Positions 22,464 through 30,528 of a stretch of 33,985 nt of DNA are shown here, in pieces; within the stretch, counting starts at the first letter, position 1, and every line of letters begins with the position of its first letter. Position numbers and translations under genes: made by a program. The stretch is from Hymenobacter ruricola (GTDB lineage Bacteria; Bacteroidota; Bacteroidia; Cytophagales; Hymenobacteraceae). The notes under the pieces are model-generated. The model made no database searches. It saw nothing but the letters and a program-made list of their open reading frames with translations, and had not been told where the DNA came from. Location: NCBI RefSeq assembly GCF_015694525.1, contig NZ_JADQDM010000028.1, positions 1-33,985 of the forward strand. Direction: 5' to 3'.

Positions 22464-23561
22464 GTGTCTGAACTCCTGAACACCGTCGTTCACCCCGACT
22501 GCCGCCACTTCCGCGGCGACCTGCCCTGCCGCCCCAACAAAACCGACGGCTACGTGTGCGACGGCTGCCCGGTGTACGCGCCCGTGAGCAGCCGGGTGCT
22601 CATCATCAAGCTCGGGGCCATCGGCGACGTGATACGAACCACGCCCTTGCTGCGGCGCCTGCGCCAGGAGCGGCCCGGCTGCTCCATCACCTGGCTCACG
22701 CACACGCCCGCCATCCTGCCGCAGGGCGAGATTGAGGAGATTCTCAAGTTCGATTTCGCCAGCGCCCTGCAATTGCAGGGCCGGCAGTTCGACGTGCTCA
22801 TCAACCTCGACAAGGAAAAAGAAGCCTGCGCGCTGCTGAACAGCATCGAAGCGAAGGAGAAATACGGCTACGCCCTGCGCCCCTACGACGGCGTGGCCTG
22901 GCCGGTGAACGAACTGGCCGAGCACAAATTCCTCACCGGCATCTTCGACCAGACCAGCCTGGCCAACACCAAGCCCTACGTGCAGGAAATCTTCGAGCTC
23001 TGCGGCTTCGATTTCCGGGGCGAAGAATACGTCTTCGACACCCACGAGGACAAGGGCTACGACTGGCGCGCGCTGCCCGCCGCCCGCCCCCGCATCGGCC
23101 TCAACACCGGCTGCGGCGACCGGTGGACCACCCGCCTCTGGAGCAACGAAAAGTGGATTACGCTCATCCAGGGCCTGCAGGCGGCCGGCTACACGCCCGT
23201 GCTGCTGGGCGGCGAGGCCGAAGACGCCCGCAACCGCGTGCTGCACGCCGCCACCGGCGCGGCTTACCTGGGCACCTTTCCCCTGCCCCAGTTCATCAAC
23301 TTGATGCACCAGATGGACGGCATCGTGACGCAGGTGACCATGGGCATGCACATCAGCATTGCCCTGCGCAAGCCCACCATCTTGATGAACAACATCTTCA
23401 ACCCCCACGAATTCGACCTCTACGGCCGCGGCCAGCTCGTGGGGCCCGATAAGCAGTGCGTGTGCTTCTACCGGGGCACCTGCCGCCTGGGCACCAGCTG
23501 CATGGAAGACCTGCCGGCCGAAAAAGTGCTGCAAGCCGTGCGCGAAAGCGTGCCGCGGTAA
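22464..23561 (+). CDS. Glycosyltransferase family 9 (heptosyltransferase-like) with two cysteine clusters
   Basis: 365 residues from GTG at 22464. A GT-B transferase related to LPS heptosyltransferases: KLGAIGDVIRTTPLL (49-63) is the family N-terminal motif, and NTGCGDRWTTRLW with LLGGEAED lie in the C-terminal nucleotide-binding half. Before the first domain sit four cysteines (Cys13, Cys22, Cys32, Cys35, in CRHFRGDLPC and CDGC). Four more lie near the end (QCVCFYRGTC, SCMEDLP). Longer in-frame extension to 22227 overlaps the divergent XRE gene and is rejected. It probably acts at the cytoplasmic side of the inner membrane in LPS core or O-antigen synthesis. The sugar is unknown. Confidence 0.9.
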   Translation: MSELLNTVVHPDCRHFRGDLPCRPNKTDGYVCDGCPVYAPVSSRVLIIKLGAIGDVIRTTPLLRRLRQERPGCSITWLTHTPAILPQGEIEEILKFDFASALQLQGRQFDVLINLDKEKEACALLNSIEAKEKYGYALRPYDGVAWPVNELAEHKFLTGIFDQTSLANTKPYVQEIFELCGFDFRGEEYVFDTHEDKGYDWRALPAARPRIGLNTGCGDRWTTRLWSNEKWITLIQGLQAAGYTPVLLGGEAEDARNRVLHAATGAAYLGTFPLPQFINLMHQMDGIVTQVTMGMHISIALRKPTILMNNIFNPHEFDLYGRGQLVGPDKQCVCFYRGTCRLGTSCMEDLPAEKVLQAVRESVPR

Positions 23562-23660
23562 GGCACAAGTGGCCGTATCAGCCATCCCCTGCCTTGTGCA
23601 CAACCTGCAGCGTCGGCATCAAGCAGTCTGAACCAGCCACTGCCTTCTTCACGCTGCCTT

Positions 23661-24713
23661 ATGTTGCGTTTGCCAATCCGAACTCTTAGCCGAAATGCGT
23701 GGCTGACCCTGCTGCTCCTTGCCAGCTCGGCGGCAGCGGCCCTGGCCCAGCCGGGTTGGCTGCCCGGCTTTCACCAGCTTGGCCTGACCGGGAGCGTGAC
23801 CGCCACGCTACGCCAACCCAACGGCGACCTGATAGTTGGCGGGGATTTCACCAATGTTGGCGGGCAGCCCAACGCCGACTTTGTGGTCCGGTGGGACGGC
23901 CGGCACTGGCAGGCGCTGGGCGAAGGGCCCGGGGCTTTCACCACCGTCACGGCCTTGTGCGCCCTGCCGGCCGGCGGGCTGGAGGCGGCGGGCATTGTGG
24001 AAGACAAGGGAACCAGTCAGAGCATAGTTACCCGCTGGGACGGCCACCACTGGCAGCCGTTGGGCAGTGGCTGGCCCCAAAGCCAGGTAAACGCCTTGAC
24101 CATTGCCCCCAACGGGGACCTTCTGGCGGGCTTTCCGTTCGGTTCGGGCTCCCCCTGCGAGGTGTTGCGCTGGGACGGCCAGCACTGGCTGCCGCTGGCC
24201 CCCACTCCGGCCACGAACACGGCCCCCGCCACCCGCCAGGTCAGCATCTGGAATCTGGTCGTTACCGCAACGGGGGAACTGGTAGCGCGCGGGTATTTTC
24301 CGTATGAGACACACGAAATTCAGACGGCGGCCCGCTGGACCGGCACGGCCTGGCAGCCCCTGGGCCCGGCCAACGTGCACCGCAGCGCCGTGGCGCTAGC
24401 CTTAACCCCGCGCGGTGAAGTGCTGGCCGGCGGCCAGTTATTTGATGCGCACGGCAACAACTCCGATTACGTAGCCCGCTGGGATGGCCGCGCCTGGCAG
24501 GAATTAGGCCCCGGCTTAAAGGGTCGGGTCGAAACACTTGAAGTAACGCCAACGGGCGAAATACAGGCCACCACCACGACGTACAGCAACGACATTCTCA
24601 CCCGCCCTACCCTTCTGGAGCAGTGGAACGGCACCAGTTGGCAAGTCGTTGATTGGCGCGCCTACCACGCGGCAAACCCCAGCTTGAGCAGCCGGCAATA
24701 CTGGGGGGGCTGA
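23661..24713 (+). CDS. Secreted beta-propeller-like repeat protein, N-terminal part (frameshifted)
   Basis: 350 residues. A signal peptide (about 1-30, ending AAALAQ) precedes tandem units of the type PNGDLxVGGxF, then VxRWDGxxWQxLG, seen six times in this part. Such repeats probably form a Kelch-like propeller outside the cell. The frame ends at TGA (24711-24713) immediately after a run of seven G (24703-24709). With six G, translation continues as YWGADIDASWPAGSEPAGF into the next frame, which carries the same repeats to 25794. The two parts are therefore one interrupted gene. Confidence 0.87.
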   Translation: MLRLPIRTLSRNAWLTLLLLASSAAAALAQPGWLPGFHQLGLTGSVTATLRQPNGDLIVGGDFTNVGGQPNADFVVRWDGRHWQALGEGPGAFTTVTALCALPAGGLEAAGIVEDKGTSQSIVTRWDGHHWQPLGSGWPQSQVNALTIAPNGDLLAGFPFGSGSPCEVLRWDGQHWLPLAPTPATNTAPATRQVSIWNLVVTATGELVARGYFPYETHEIQTAARWTGTAWQPLGPANVHRSAVALALTPRGEVLAGGQLFDAHGNNSDYVARWDGRAWQELGPGLKGRVETLEVTPTGEIQATTTTYSNDILTRPTLLEQWNGTSWQVVDWRAYHAANPSLSSRQYWGG

Positions 24714-24783
24714 CATTGACGCGTCTTGGCCAGCGGGCAGCGAGCCCGCCGGGTTTGCGGCCGCCTACCCCAATAGCGGGAGC

Positions 24784-25794
24784 GTGACGGCGCTGGCGGC
24801 CGCCCGCAACGGCGATGTGCTGCTGGCCACCGATTTCTTCGATGCCGATAATGCAGCTAAGGCAGCCTCAACCTCCTACCGACCTCAAACCCGGATATAC
24901 CGCTGGAACGGGCGGTACCGCCACCGCCTCGGGTCAAGCTTCTCGGGCAGCGTGAGTGCGCTGGCGGTTGCTCCCAATGGCGACATATTAGCCGCCGGCC
25001 CGTTTGCCATCGCCAACGGCCCCGACAGCATTCGCAACATTGCCCGCTGGGACGGCCACCGCTGGCAACCCCTCGGCAAGGGGCCGCCCGCCACGCCACA
25101 AGCCATTGCCGTGGCCTCCAACGGCGACGTACTGGCCGGAGGTACCTTCGGCCTCTGCCGCTGGAATGGTCGCCGCTGGCATCCCCTGCCCTTACCCACC
25201 TCGACCGATTCTATTTATGAGTCGCATGCACCCTATGTACTGGCGCTGGCCGTGGCCCCCAACGGCGACGTGGTGGCGGGCGGCAGCTTTCCCGGCTCAA
25301 ACCCGTATTACGATGCCCATGTCATTCGGTGGGATGGCCAGCGCTGGCACCTACTGGAAGGCGGAGTCGAGGCGTTTGTAAGTAGCATGGCCGTGGCCCG
25401 CAATGGCGAAATTACGGTGGGTACCAGGGCCACTGGCCACGTCCACAACCTCAGTTCCAACTACGGCAGCGTGGTGCGCTCCGACACCACCGATGGTGGA
25501 AACTGGGAGTATGTGCCAGCCCGGTTCGATGGGTACGTCAATAGCGTAGCCATAGCGACCAACGGGGATATTATCGCAGGCGGCAGCTTCAGTACCGTCG
25601 ATAATTTATCCATTCGAAACCTCGCCCGCTGGCACCAGGGCAGCTGGCAAGCCTTCCCCCACAACGGCCTCAACGGCGCGGTGCGGGCCGTGGTGGTAGC
25701 GCCCAACGGCGACTTTATCGTGGGCGGCGATTTCACCGGCACCGGCGACGGTTCGCAGTCGCTGAGCCTGTGGGGCATCTACCGCGACCGGTAG
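24784..25794 (+). CDS. Repeat protein, C-terminal part (frameshifted)
   Basis: 336 residues from GTG 24784 in the second frame. In the intact gene this frame begins right after the G7 run at 24709, so the GTG is probably not used. It contains six or so further units (NGDILAAGPF, RWDGHRWQPLG, NGDVVAGGSF, RWDGQRWHLLE, NGDIIAGGSF, NGDFIVGGDF). It ends SLWGIYRDR without a recognisable T9SS domain, unlike the repeat protein at 14825. If the change is reversible, the full 710-residue-class protein would be made only in cells with the shorter G-run. Confidence 0.82.
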   Translation: MTALAAARNGDVLLATDFFDADNAAKAASTSYRPQTRIYRWNGRYRHRLGSSFSGSVSALAVAPNGDILAAGPFAIANGPDSIRNIARWDGHRWQPLGKGPPATPQAIAVASNGDVLAGGTFGLCRWNGRRWHPLPLPTSTDSIYESHAPYVLALAVAPNGDVVAGGSFPGSNPYYDAHVIRWDGQRWHLLEGGVEAFVSSMAVARNGEITVGTRATGHVHNLSSNYGSVVRSDTTDGGNWEYVPARFDGYVNSVAIATNGDIIAGGSFSTVDNLSIRNLARWHQGSWQAFPHNGLNGAVRAVVVAPNGDFIVGGDFTGTGDGSQSLSLWGIYRDR

Positions 25795-25833
25795 GCACTG
25801 CTAGGTGCGCAATGCCGAACCAAGCCCGCAAAG

Positions 25834-27012
25834 TCAATTGTTGGGGCTGGTGGTCCAGCGCCAGCCGTGCAGCAGCGGCAGCTGGCGCCACGGCAGCGGC
25901 CGGGCCAGCCAGCGCACCGAATCAGGCCCCAGCCTCCCCGTCAGGTGCAAACCGGTGCCGTCGGCGGTGTAGCGCAAGATACCGGACGGGCCACCGGCCC
26001 CGCCCAATAGCAGTTGGCCCGGCGCGTAGCGCAGGGCATAGTCCTGTAAACGACCGTCGGCCATTTGGGTAATGAAATAGCCACGCCGATGCACGAACAC
26101 CCGCGTCGGCGCCCCGGCTGCCGTTCCCGCCAGCGGCACCATGGCATAGGCGCCGTGCAGCGCCGGCCGCGCCGCGGTGTCGTCGTTGAAACGGCCATCC
26201 AGCACGAAGCGCCCGGCCGTTTCCAGCAGCAGCACGCCCAGCAGTAAGCCCCGTGCTGCCCCCATCCAACGGCCCTGCCAGGCAGCCGGCCGCTGCGGTC
26301 CGGCCGGCCGCCACTCGCGCGGCACCAGCGCGAAATATGCTGTGTAGGCCCCCGGCGCGGCCACCAGCCCCGCCAGACCCAGCAGAAATCCCGACCAAAG
26401 CTTCACGTTGATATCAAAACCGAAGTTCAACGCCACCACGTTGGCCAGCACGGCCAGGGCCCCGAGGCCGCCCAGCAGCCGGGTGCGCCCCCACAGCAGC
26501 AGCAGCCCCGCGGCCACTTCCGCCGCCCCCGCAAACACGCTGTAGAAGCGCGAGGCCCCCATCACGCTCCAATAAGCCAGGTCCGGCGAAAGCTGCCCCA
26601 GCGGCGTGTACAACGTGTTGGGTTCAGGCAGGTAAAACTGGTGCTTGAACACCTTATCAAAGCCGTATTCCAACAGATGCAGCGCCAGAAACCATGCCGC
26701 GCCCGTGTGCAGCAAGTACCACAGCCGCGCCTCCGTGGCCGGGCTCCGTCGCGCCAGTCGGGCCCACAGCGCCGCGGCCACGGCTGTGCCCACCGCGAGC
26801 AGTACCGCATACAGCCACAGCCCCGGCGAATCGGAAAACAGCGCCGCCGAATGCTCCGGCAGCCAGCCGCCCGCGGCCGTGGCCAGCCCCGCCTCCAGCA
26901 TCGGCCGCAGCCACTGCCCCACATTGGGCAGCACCTGGTAGCGAAACGGCACCGTCAGTCCAAACAGCCCAACAAACATCAGCGCCCAGCGGCGGGCAAA
27001 AGCTCCCAGCAT
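25834..27012 (-). CDS. DoxX-like integral membrane protein
   Basis: 392 residues with six to eight hydrophobic helices over the first 275 residues and a C-terminal soluble part of about 110 residues. Features such as FLALHLLEYGFDKVFKHQF and SRFYSVFAGAAEVAAGLLLL resemble the DoxX/SURF4-type membrane fold. The C-terminal part (YAMVPLAGT, FITQMADGRLQDYALRY, TGLHLTGRL) looks like a periplasmic beta domain. The exact family and substrate are unknown. The gene starts 3 nt after the stop of the upstream paralogue gene (27016), so the two are co-transcribed and perhaps translationally coupled. Confidence 0.8.
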   Translation of the reverse strand: MLGAFARRWALMFVGLFGLTVPFRYQVLPNVGQWLRPMLEAGLATAAGGWLPEHSAALFSDSPGLWLYAVLLAVGTAVAAALWARLARRSPATEARLWYLLHTGAAWFLALHLLEYGFDKVFKHQFYLPEPNTLYTPLGQLSPDLAYWSVMGASRFYSVFAGAAEVAAGLLLLWGRTRLLGGLGALAVLANVVALNFGFDINVKLWSGFLLGLAGLVAAPGAYTAYFALVPREWRPAGPQRPAAWQGRWMGAARGLLLGVLLLETAGRFVLDGRFNDDTAARPALHGAYAMVPLAGTAAGAPTRVFVHRRGYFITQMADGRLQDYALRYAPGQLLLGGAGGPSGILRYTADGTGLHLTGRLGPDSVRWLARPLPWRQLPLLHGWRWTTSPNN

Positions 27013-27015
27013 CGG

Positions 27016-27588
27016 CTAAGCGGCCTTGGGTTGGGCCAAGCGGCGCTCGCCCAGCAGCCAGCCGGCTCCAGTTAGGGTCAGAATGAGCGCCACGGCCAGC
27101 GCCACGCCGGGGTGCTGGGCCGGGGCGGATATGGTAGGCGCAAAGACGGATTTTTTGCGTTTGGTGTTTTGCTTTTTCAGCGTGGGAGCAGACGCGGCGG
27201 GTTTGGCCGTGCTGTCGAATCCGATGAGTTTAACCTCTGGTTGATAGTGCTGGTACTCCCTAACCAACTGTTGCTTTGTCAAGCGCACCGGCTTTTTCTC
27301 AATTCGAGCTGCAAGCCGGATTTGTAATGTCGTCTCTTTATTGTCAATCTTATGCCAGCGTCCATATCCCATGGCCGTAGTGTCAGAAATCAACCGAATA
27401 CTATCTGCTTTGAAGTATGGCGGTTGAATGGGACCTCCAAAATTATCTTCTGAATCCGCTTCATCCAGCTTCGCCGCGCTGCCGCTGTGGCTCAGATGCG
27501 CGATGCGCGCCGTTTGCGCTAATACGGGTCGCAGCAAGCCGACCGTCAATCCAGCCGTTATCAGAACGCGAACGAGAGAAATGGCCAT
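27016..27588 (-). CDS. Signal-peptide protein with C-terminal TM anchor, tandem paralogue 2
   Basis: 190 residues, of a family I do not recognise. The signal peptide is residues 1-25 (ending RPVLAQ). The mature start TARIAHLSHSGSAAKLDEA and the later EDNFG motif are nearly identical to the neighbour at 27627. The centre is divergent. A shared KLIGFDS element, a Lys/Arg-rich linker (KKQNTKRKKSVFAP) and a last hydrophobic helix (HPGVALAVALILTLTGAGW, then LLGERR) complete it. The C-terminal order of short motif, helix and basic tail resembles surface-sorting tails in general form. It is 38 nt downstream of its paralogue and 3 nt from the DoxX-like gene, in one operon. Confidence 0.82.
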   Translation of the reverse strand: MAISLVRVLITAGLTVGLLRPVLAQTARIAHLSHSGSAAKLDEADSEDNFGGPIQPPYFKADSIRLISDTTAMGYGRWHKIDNKETTLQIRLAARIEKKPVRLTKQQLVREYQHYQPEVKLIGFDSTAKPAASAPTLKKQNTKRKKSVFAPTISAPAQHPGVALAVALILTLTGAGWLLGERRLAQPKAA

Positions 27589-27626
27589 CAGCAGTTAAGG
27601 AAAAACGGATGTAACAATGCAGCTTC

Positions 27627-28265
27627 CTAAGCTGCTGAACCCACCACCGGCCGGGGCCGCTCGCCCAGCAGCCAGCCCGCACCGGTCAACGTCAGGATGA
27701 GCGCTACGGCCATCGCCACGCCGGGATGCCGGGGCGGGGCGAAGAAGATTGGGGTGAATGCGGATTTCTTGCGCTTGGGTTTCTGCTTTTTCAATACCGG
27801 AATAGCAGGAGTAAACTTTTGAGAGCTATCGAAACCAATTAACTGCGCTTCCGGGTAGAAAAGCTCAAACCTTCTGGCAACCACCGGCCGCGTTGCAACC
27901 GAGCAAGCACAAGAAAAGGACATTTCAGCCGGTATGTATACCATTTGCCCCCGCTTGCCACCCCACGAAGCCGTAGCTGTTCTGGGATGAGCAGAACGCA
28001 GGCTGTCTTTTACTGGCTTTCCCATACAAACAAATACCATTTTGCCGTGTAACACCGCCGTTGTCTCCGAAGTGGCAACGATAGTTTGCACCTTGAACAA
28101 GTGTCTGCATATATCGCCAAAATTGTCTTCCCTCGTTGCCATCGCTGCATCCAGCGTCGCCAAGCTTCCGCTGTGGCTGAAATGCGCAATGCGCGCCGTT
28201 TGGGCCAGGGTTGCCCAGGGTAGCAGCAGTAGCAGCACTAGGCAAAGCAGCAGCTTGAGTTTCAT
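27627..28265 (-). CDS. Signal-peptide protein with C-terminal TM anchor, tandem paralogue 1
   Basis: 212 residues. The signal peptide is residues 1-22 (MKLKLLLCLVLLLLLPWATL, AQ), and then TARIAHFSHSGSLATLDAA and EDNFG as in the paralogue. The central region is longer than in paralogue 2, contains several cysteines (ICRHLF, FVCMGK, SFSCACSV) and lacks similarity to it. The last 75 residues match again: QLIGFDS, KKQKPKRKKSAFTP, HPGVAMAVALILTLTGAGW. The conserved ends and variable middle indicate a duplication with a swapped or fast-evolving core. Its function is unknown. A -7-like TATTTTCG on the minus strand (28293-28300) may start the operon. Confidence 0.82.
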   Translation of the reverse strand: MKLKLLLCLVLLLLLPWATLAQTARIAHFSHSGSLATLDAAMATREDNFGDICRHLFKVQTIVATSETTAVLHGKMVFVCMGKPVKDSLRSAHPRTATASWGGKRGQMVYIPAEMSFSCACSVATRPVVARRFELFYPEAQLIGFDSSQKFTPAIPVLKKQKPKRKKSAFTPIFFAPPRHPGVAMAVALILTLTGAGWLLGERPRPVVGSAA

Positions 28266-28311
28266 GGGAATTGCGATACGTGGAGCACTTTACGAAAATA
28301 CCCCGCAATTC

Positions 28312-29445
28312 TTAACCAAGCCCTGCCACTTCCTTCAGCGCCGCCACCATTACCGGCCACGAGAACTGCTTTTTCTGTTCCCGAATGCCCGCCGCAAAGG
28401 TTTCTTCGCGCCGCGCCGTGTAGAAATCCACCACGGCATCGGCAATGGCCGGGGCGGTGGGCGGCACCACGTAGCCCACCACGCCGTCCGGGATGAGTTC
28501 GGCCAGGCCGCCCACGTCCGTCACCAGCATGGGCCGCTCGAAGTGATAGGCTATTTGCGACACGCCGCTTTGCGTGGCATTCTTGTAGGGCTGCACCACC
28601 AAATCGGCCGCGCAGAAATAATCCACCACCTTTTCGTTGGGAATAAAGTCGGTGGCCCGGATGATTCTGCTTTCTAATTGATGCTGCCGGATTAAGGCTT
28701 CGTAGGGCGCCGCGTCCTCGTAAAATTCACCGGCAATAATTAATTTAATGGGCAACGTCGCGAGGCGCTCGTCCGCAAAAGCTTCGAGCATTACATCCAA
28801 GCCTTTGTACGCCCGAATGAATCCAAAAAACAACAAATAGCCCATTGTATCGGGCAAACCCAGTGCCGCCAGCGCTTCCGCTTTCGGCTTTATTGGTCCG
28901 AAATTATCGTACAGTGGGTGCGACCGGTACAGCGCCGGTTTCCGGCCGAAACCCATTTTGTTCAAATCCTCCAGCACGCGTCGGCTCATGGTCACAAATC
29001 CGTCGCAGGCACTCAGAAAAAAGCGCGTCAGCGGGCCATCGCCGGGCCGTTTCTCGTGCGGAATCACGTTGTCGGTGATGGCCACCACGCGGGTGTGGCC
29101 GTTGCCGCGCACCAACCGCGCCACCGTGCCCAGCGCCGGACCCATGAACGGCAGCCAAAACCGAAAAATGACCAAATCAGGCCGTTCCGACCGCAATTTT
29201 CGCCCCACGCGCCACCACGAGAGCGGGTTCACTGAATTCAGGCTAACCTCAATTTGAAGGTCGGTCGGGCCGGGTTCGGTGCTGAGTTGCGTCTGGCCCG
29301 GAAACAGAAAGTCCGGGTATTGCAGCGAGAAAGTGACGATTCGGGCTTCGTCACCGGCTTCGATGAAAGCCCGCGCCAGCCGCTCGTCGTAAGTAGCCAA
29401 GCCGCCCCGCAGTGGGTAGGCCGGCCCAATAATAACAACTTTCAT
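28312..29445 (-). CDS. Glycosyltransferase family 4-like (GT-B)
   Basis: 377 residues. It starts MKVVIIGPAYPLRGGLATYD, the typical GT4 opening with a glycine-rich loop. The C-terminal Rossmann domain carries LLFFGFIRAYKGLDVMLEAF and LIIAGEFYED. PYKNATQSGVSQIAYHFERP is the donor-sugar binding region with the Ser/Gln in place of the EGFG-type motif. It probably acts on an envelope polysaccharide or lipid-linked glycan on the cytoplasmic face. An AT-rich palindromic element separates it from the upstream GT2 gene. Confidence 0.92.
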   Translation of the reverse strand: MKVVIIGPAYPLRGGLATYDERLARAFIEAGDEARIVTFSLQYPDFLFPGQTQLSTEPGPTDLQIEVSLNSVNPLSWWRVGRKLRSERPDLVIFRFWLPFMGPALGTVARLVRGNGHTRVVAITDNVIPHEKRPGDGPLTRFFLSACDGFVTMSRRVLEDLNKMGFGRKPALYRSHPLYDNFGPIKPKAEALAALGLPDTMGYLLFFGFIRAYKGLDVMLEAFADERLATLPIKLIIAGEFYEDAAPYEALIRQHQLESRIIRATDFIPNEKVVDYFCAADLVVQPYKNATQSGVSQIAYHFERPMLVTDVGGLAELIPDGVVGYVVPPTAPAIADAVVDFYTARREETFAAGIREQKKQFSWPVMVAALKEVAGLG

Positions 29446-29448
29446 TTT

Positions 29449-29529
29449 CAGTTAATATTTACCAATTAGCATTCAACAATTACACTGCGTATTTCGCCCG
29501 GTTAAATGTTAATTGATAAATGTTAACTG
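29449..29529. repeat. AT-rich palindromic element, ATTTAAC type, copy 2
   Basis: 29-nt arms (29449-29477 and 29501-29529) with 4 mismatches around a 23-nt spacer. The right arm read in reverse (CAGTTAACATTTATCAATTA and on) matches the left arm of the 8789-8884 element at 26 of 29 positions. It lies between the stop of the GT2 gene and the start of the GT4 gene, only 4 nt from the latter. Confidence 0.86.
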
Positions 29530-29532
29530 AAT

Positions 29533-30528
29533 TTAATTAATTGTTTCCCGCACCAGATAATCGTTCCGCTTCGGCCCGTTGAGCTGTATTATCTCGCCTA
29601 GGAATCCGGCCACAAACAGCACCACCCCTACCACTACGGCCGTTAATGCCAGGAAAAACAAGGGCTGCTCCGTTACCTGCCGCGCCTTCAGGTTGTGCAG
29701 CGAAAGCCACACCTTTTCCCCCGTTAGCCACAGCGTAATCAGCAGGCCCAGCAAAAAGGACAATGTGCCCAGTGTGCCGAAAAAGTGCATCGGCGCCCGC
29801 CGAAAGCGCCCCACAAACGTGATGCTCAGCAAATCGAGGAAGCCAAAGATGAAGCGCTCCAGCCCGAATTTGGTGTAGCCGTACTTTCGCTCCTGGTGTT
29901 GCACCACCTTCTCGCCAATCTTGCGAAAGCCGTTCCACTTCGCAATCACCGGGATGTAGCGGTGCATCTCGCCGTACACCTCAATGCTCTTCACCACGCG
30001 CGAGTCGTACGATTTCAGCCCGCAGTTGAAATCGTGCAGCTGGATTCCGGACATCAGCCGCGTGGCCCCGTTAAATAATTTGGTCGGAATGGTTTTCGAC
30101 AATGGGTCGTACCGCTTCTGCTTCCACCCGCTCACGAGGTCAAACTTGTCCTCCACAATCATGCGGTACAGTTCCGGCAGTTCCTCCGGCGAGTCCTGCA
30201 AATCGGCGTCCATGGTGCATACCACCCGGCCCCGCGCCGCTTCAAACCCCACGTTCAGGGCCGCCGACTTCCCGTAGTTGCGGTTGAAGCGAATGCCGCG
30301 CAGGGCAGCATCTTCCGCCGCCAGCGCCTCAATTACGTCCCAGGAATCATCCGTCGAGCCATCGTCAATGAGAATCACCTCGTAGGTCAGCCCGCGGGCG
30401 CGTAGCACCTGTGCAATCCAGCGGGTCAATTCCGGTAATGACTCGGCTTCGTTGAGCAGCGGAATTACGATGGAAATTTCCACCGGAAAGGAAGCAGCGG
30501 CTGATTTATTCAAACTCGGGTTTGGCAT
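29533..30528 (-). CDS. GT2 glycosyltransferase with two C-terminal TM helices (GtrB/DPM-like)
   Basis: 331 residues from ATG at 30528, similar to undecaprenyl-phosphate glucosyl or aminoarabinose transferases (GtrB, ArnC). The GT-A motifs are SIVIPLLNEAESLPEL (19-34), IDDGSTDDSW (54-63) and the metal site DADLQDSPEE (107-116). An amphipathic stretch (FIFGFLDLLSITFVGRF) and two membrane helices near the C-terminus anchor it. It probably makes a polyprenyl-phosphate sugar on the cytoplasmic face for later use outside. The start lies 23 nt inside the end of the upstream DUF4199 gene, so translation is probably coupled. Confidence 0.93.
   Translation of the reverse strand: MPNPSLNKSAAASFPVEISIVIPLLNEAESLPELTRWIAQVLRARGLTYEVILIDDGSTDDSWDVIEALAAEDAALRGIRFNRNYGKSAALNVGFEAARGRVVCTMDADLQDSPEELPELYRMIVEDKFDLVSGWKQKRYDPLSKTIPTKLFNGATRLMSGIQLHDFNCGLKSYDSRVVKSIEVYGEMHRYIPVIAKWNGFRKIGEKVVQHQERKYGYTKFGLERFIFGFLDLLSITFVGRFRRAPMHFFGTLGTLSFLLGLLITLWLTGEKVWLSLHNLKARQVTEQPLFFLALTAVVVGVVLFVAGFLGEIIQLNGPKRNDYLVRETIN

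Noticed and set aside
23563..23599. GCACAAG/CTTGTGC hairpin after the glycosyltransferase 9 gene
   Set aside because: It is a 7-bp stem with a long loop and no U-tract, too weak to call a terminator.
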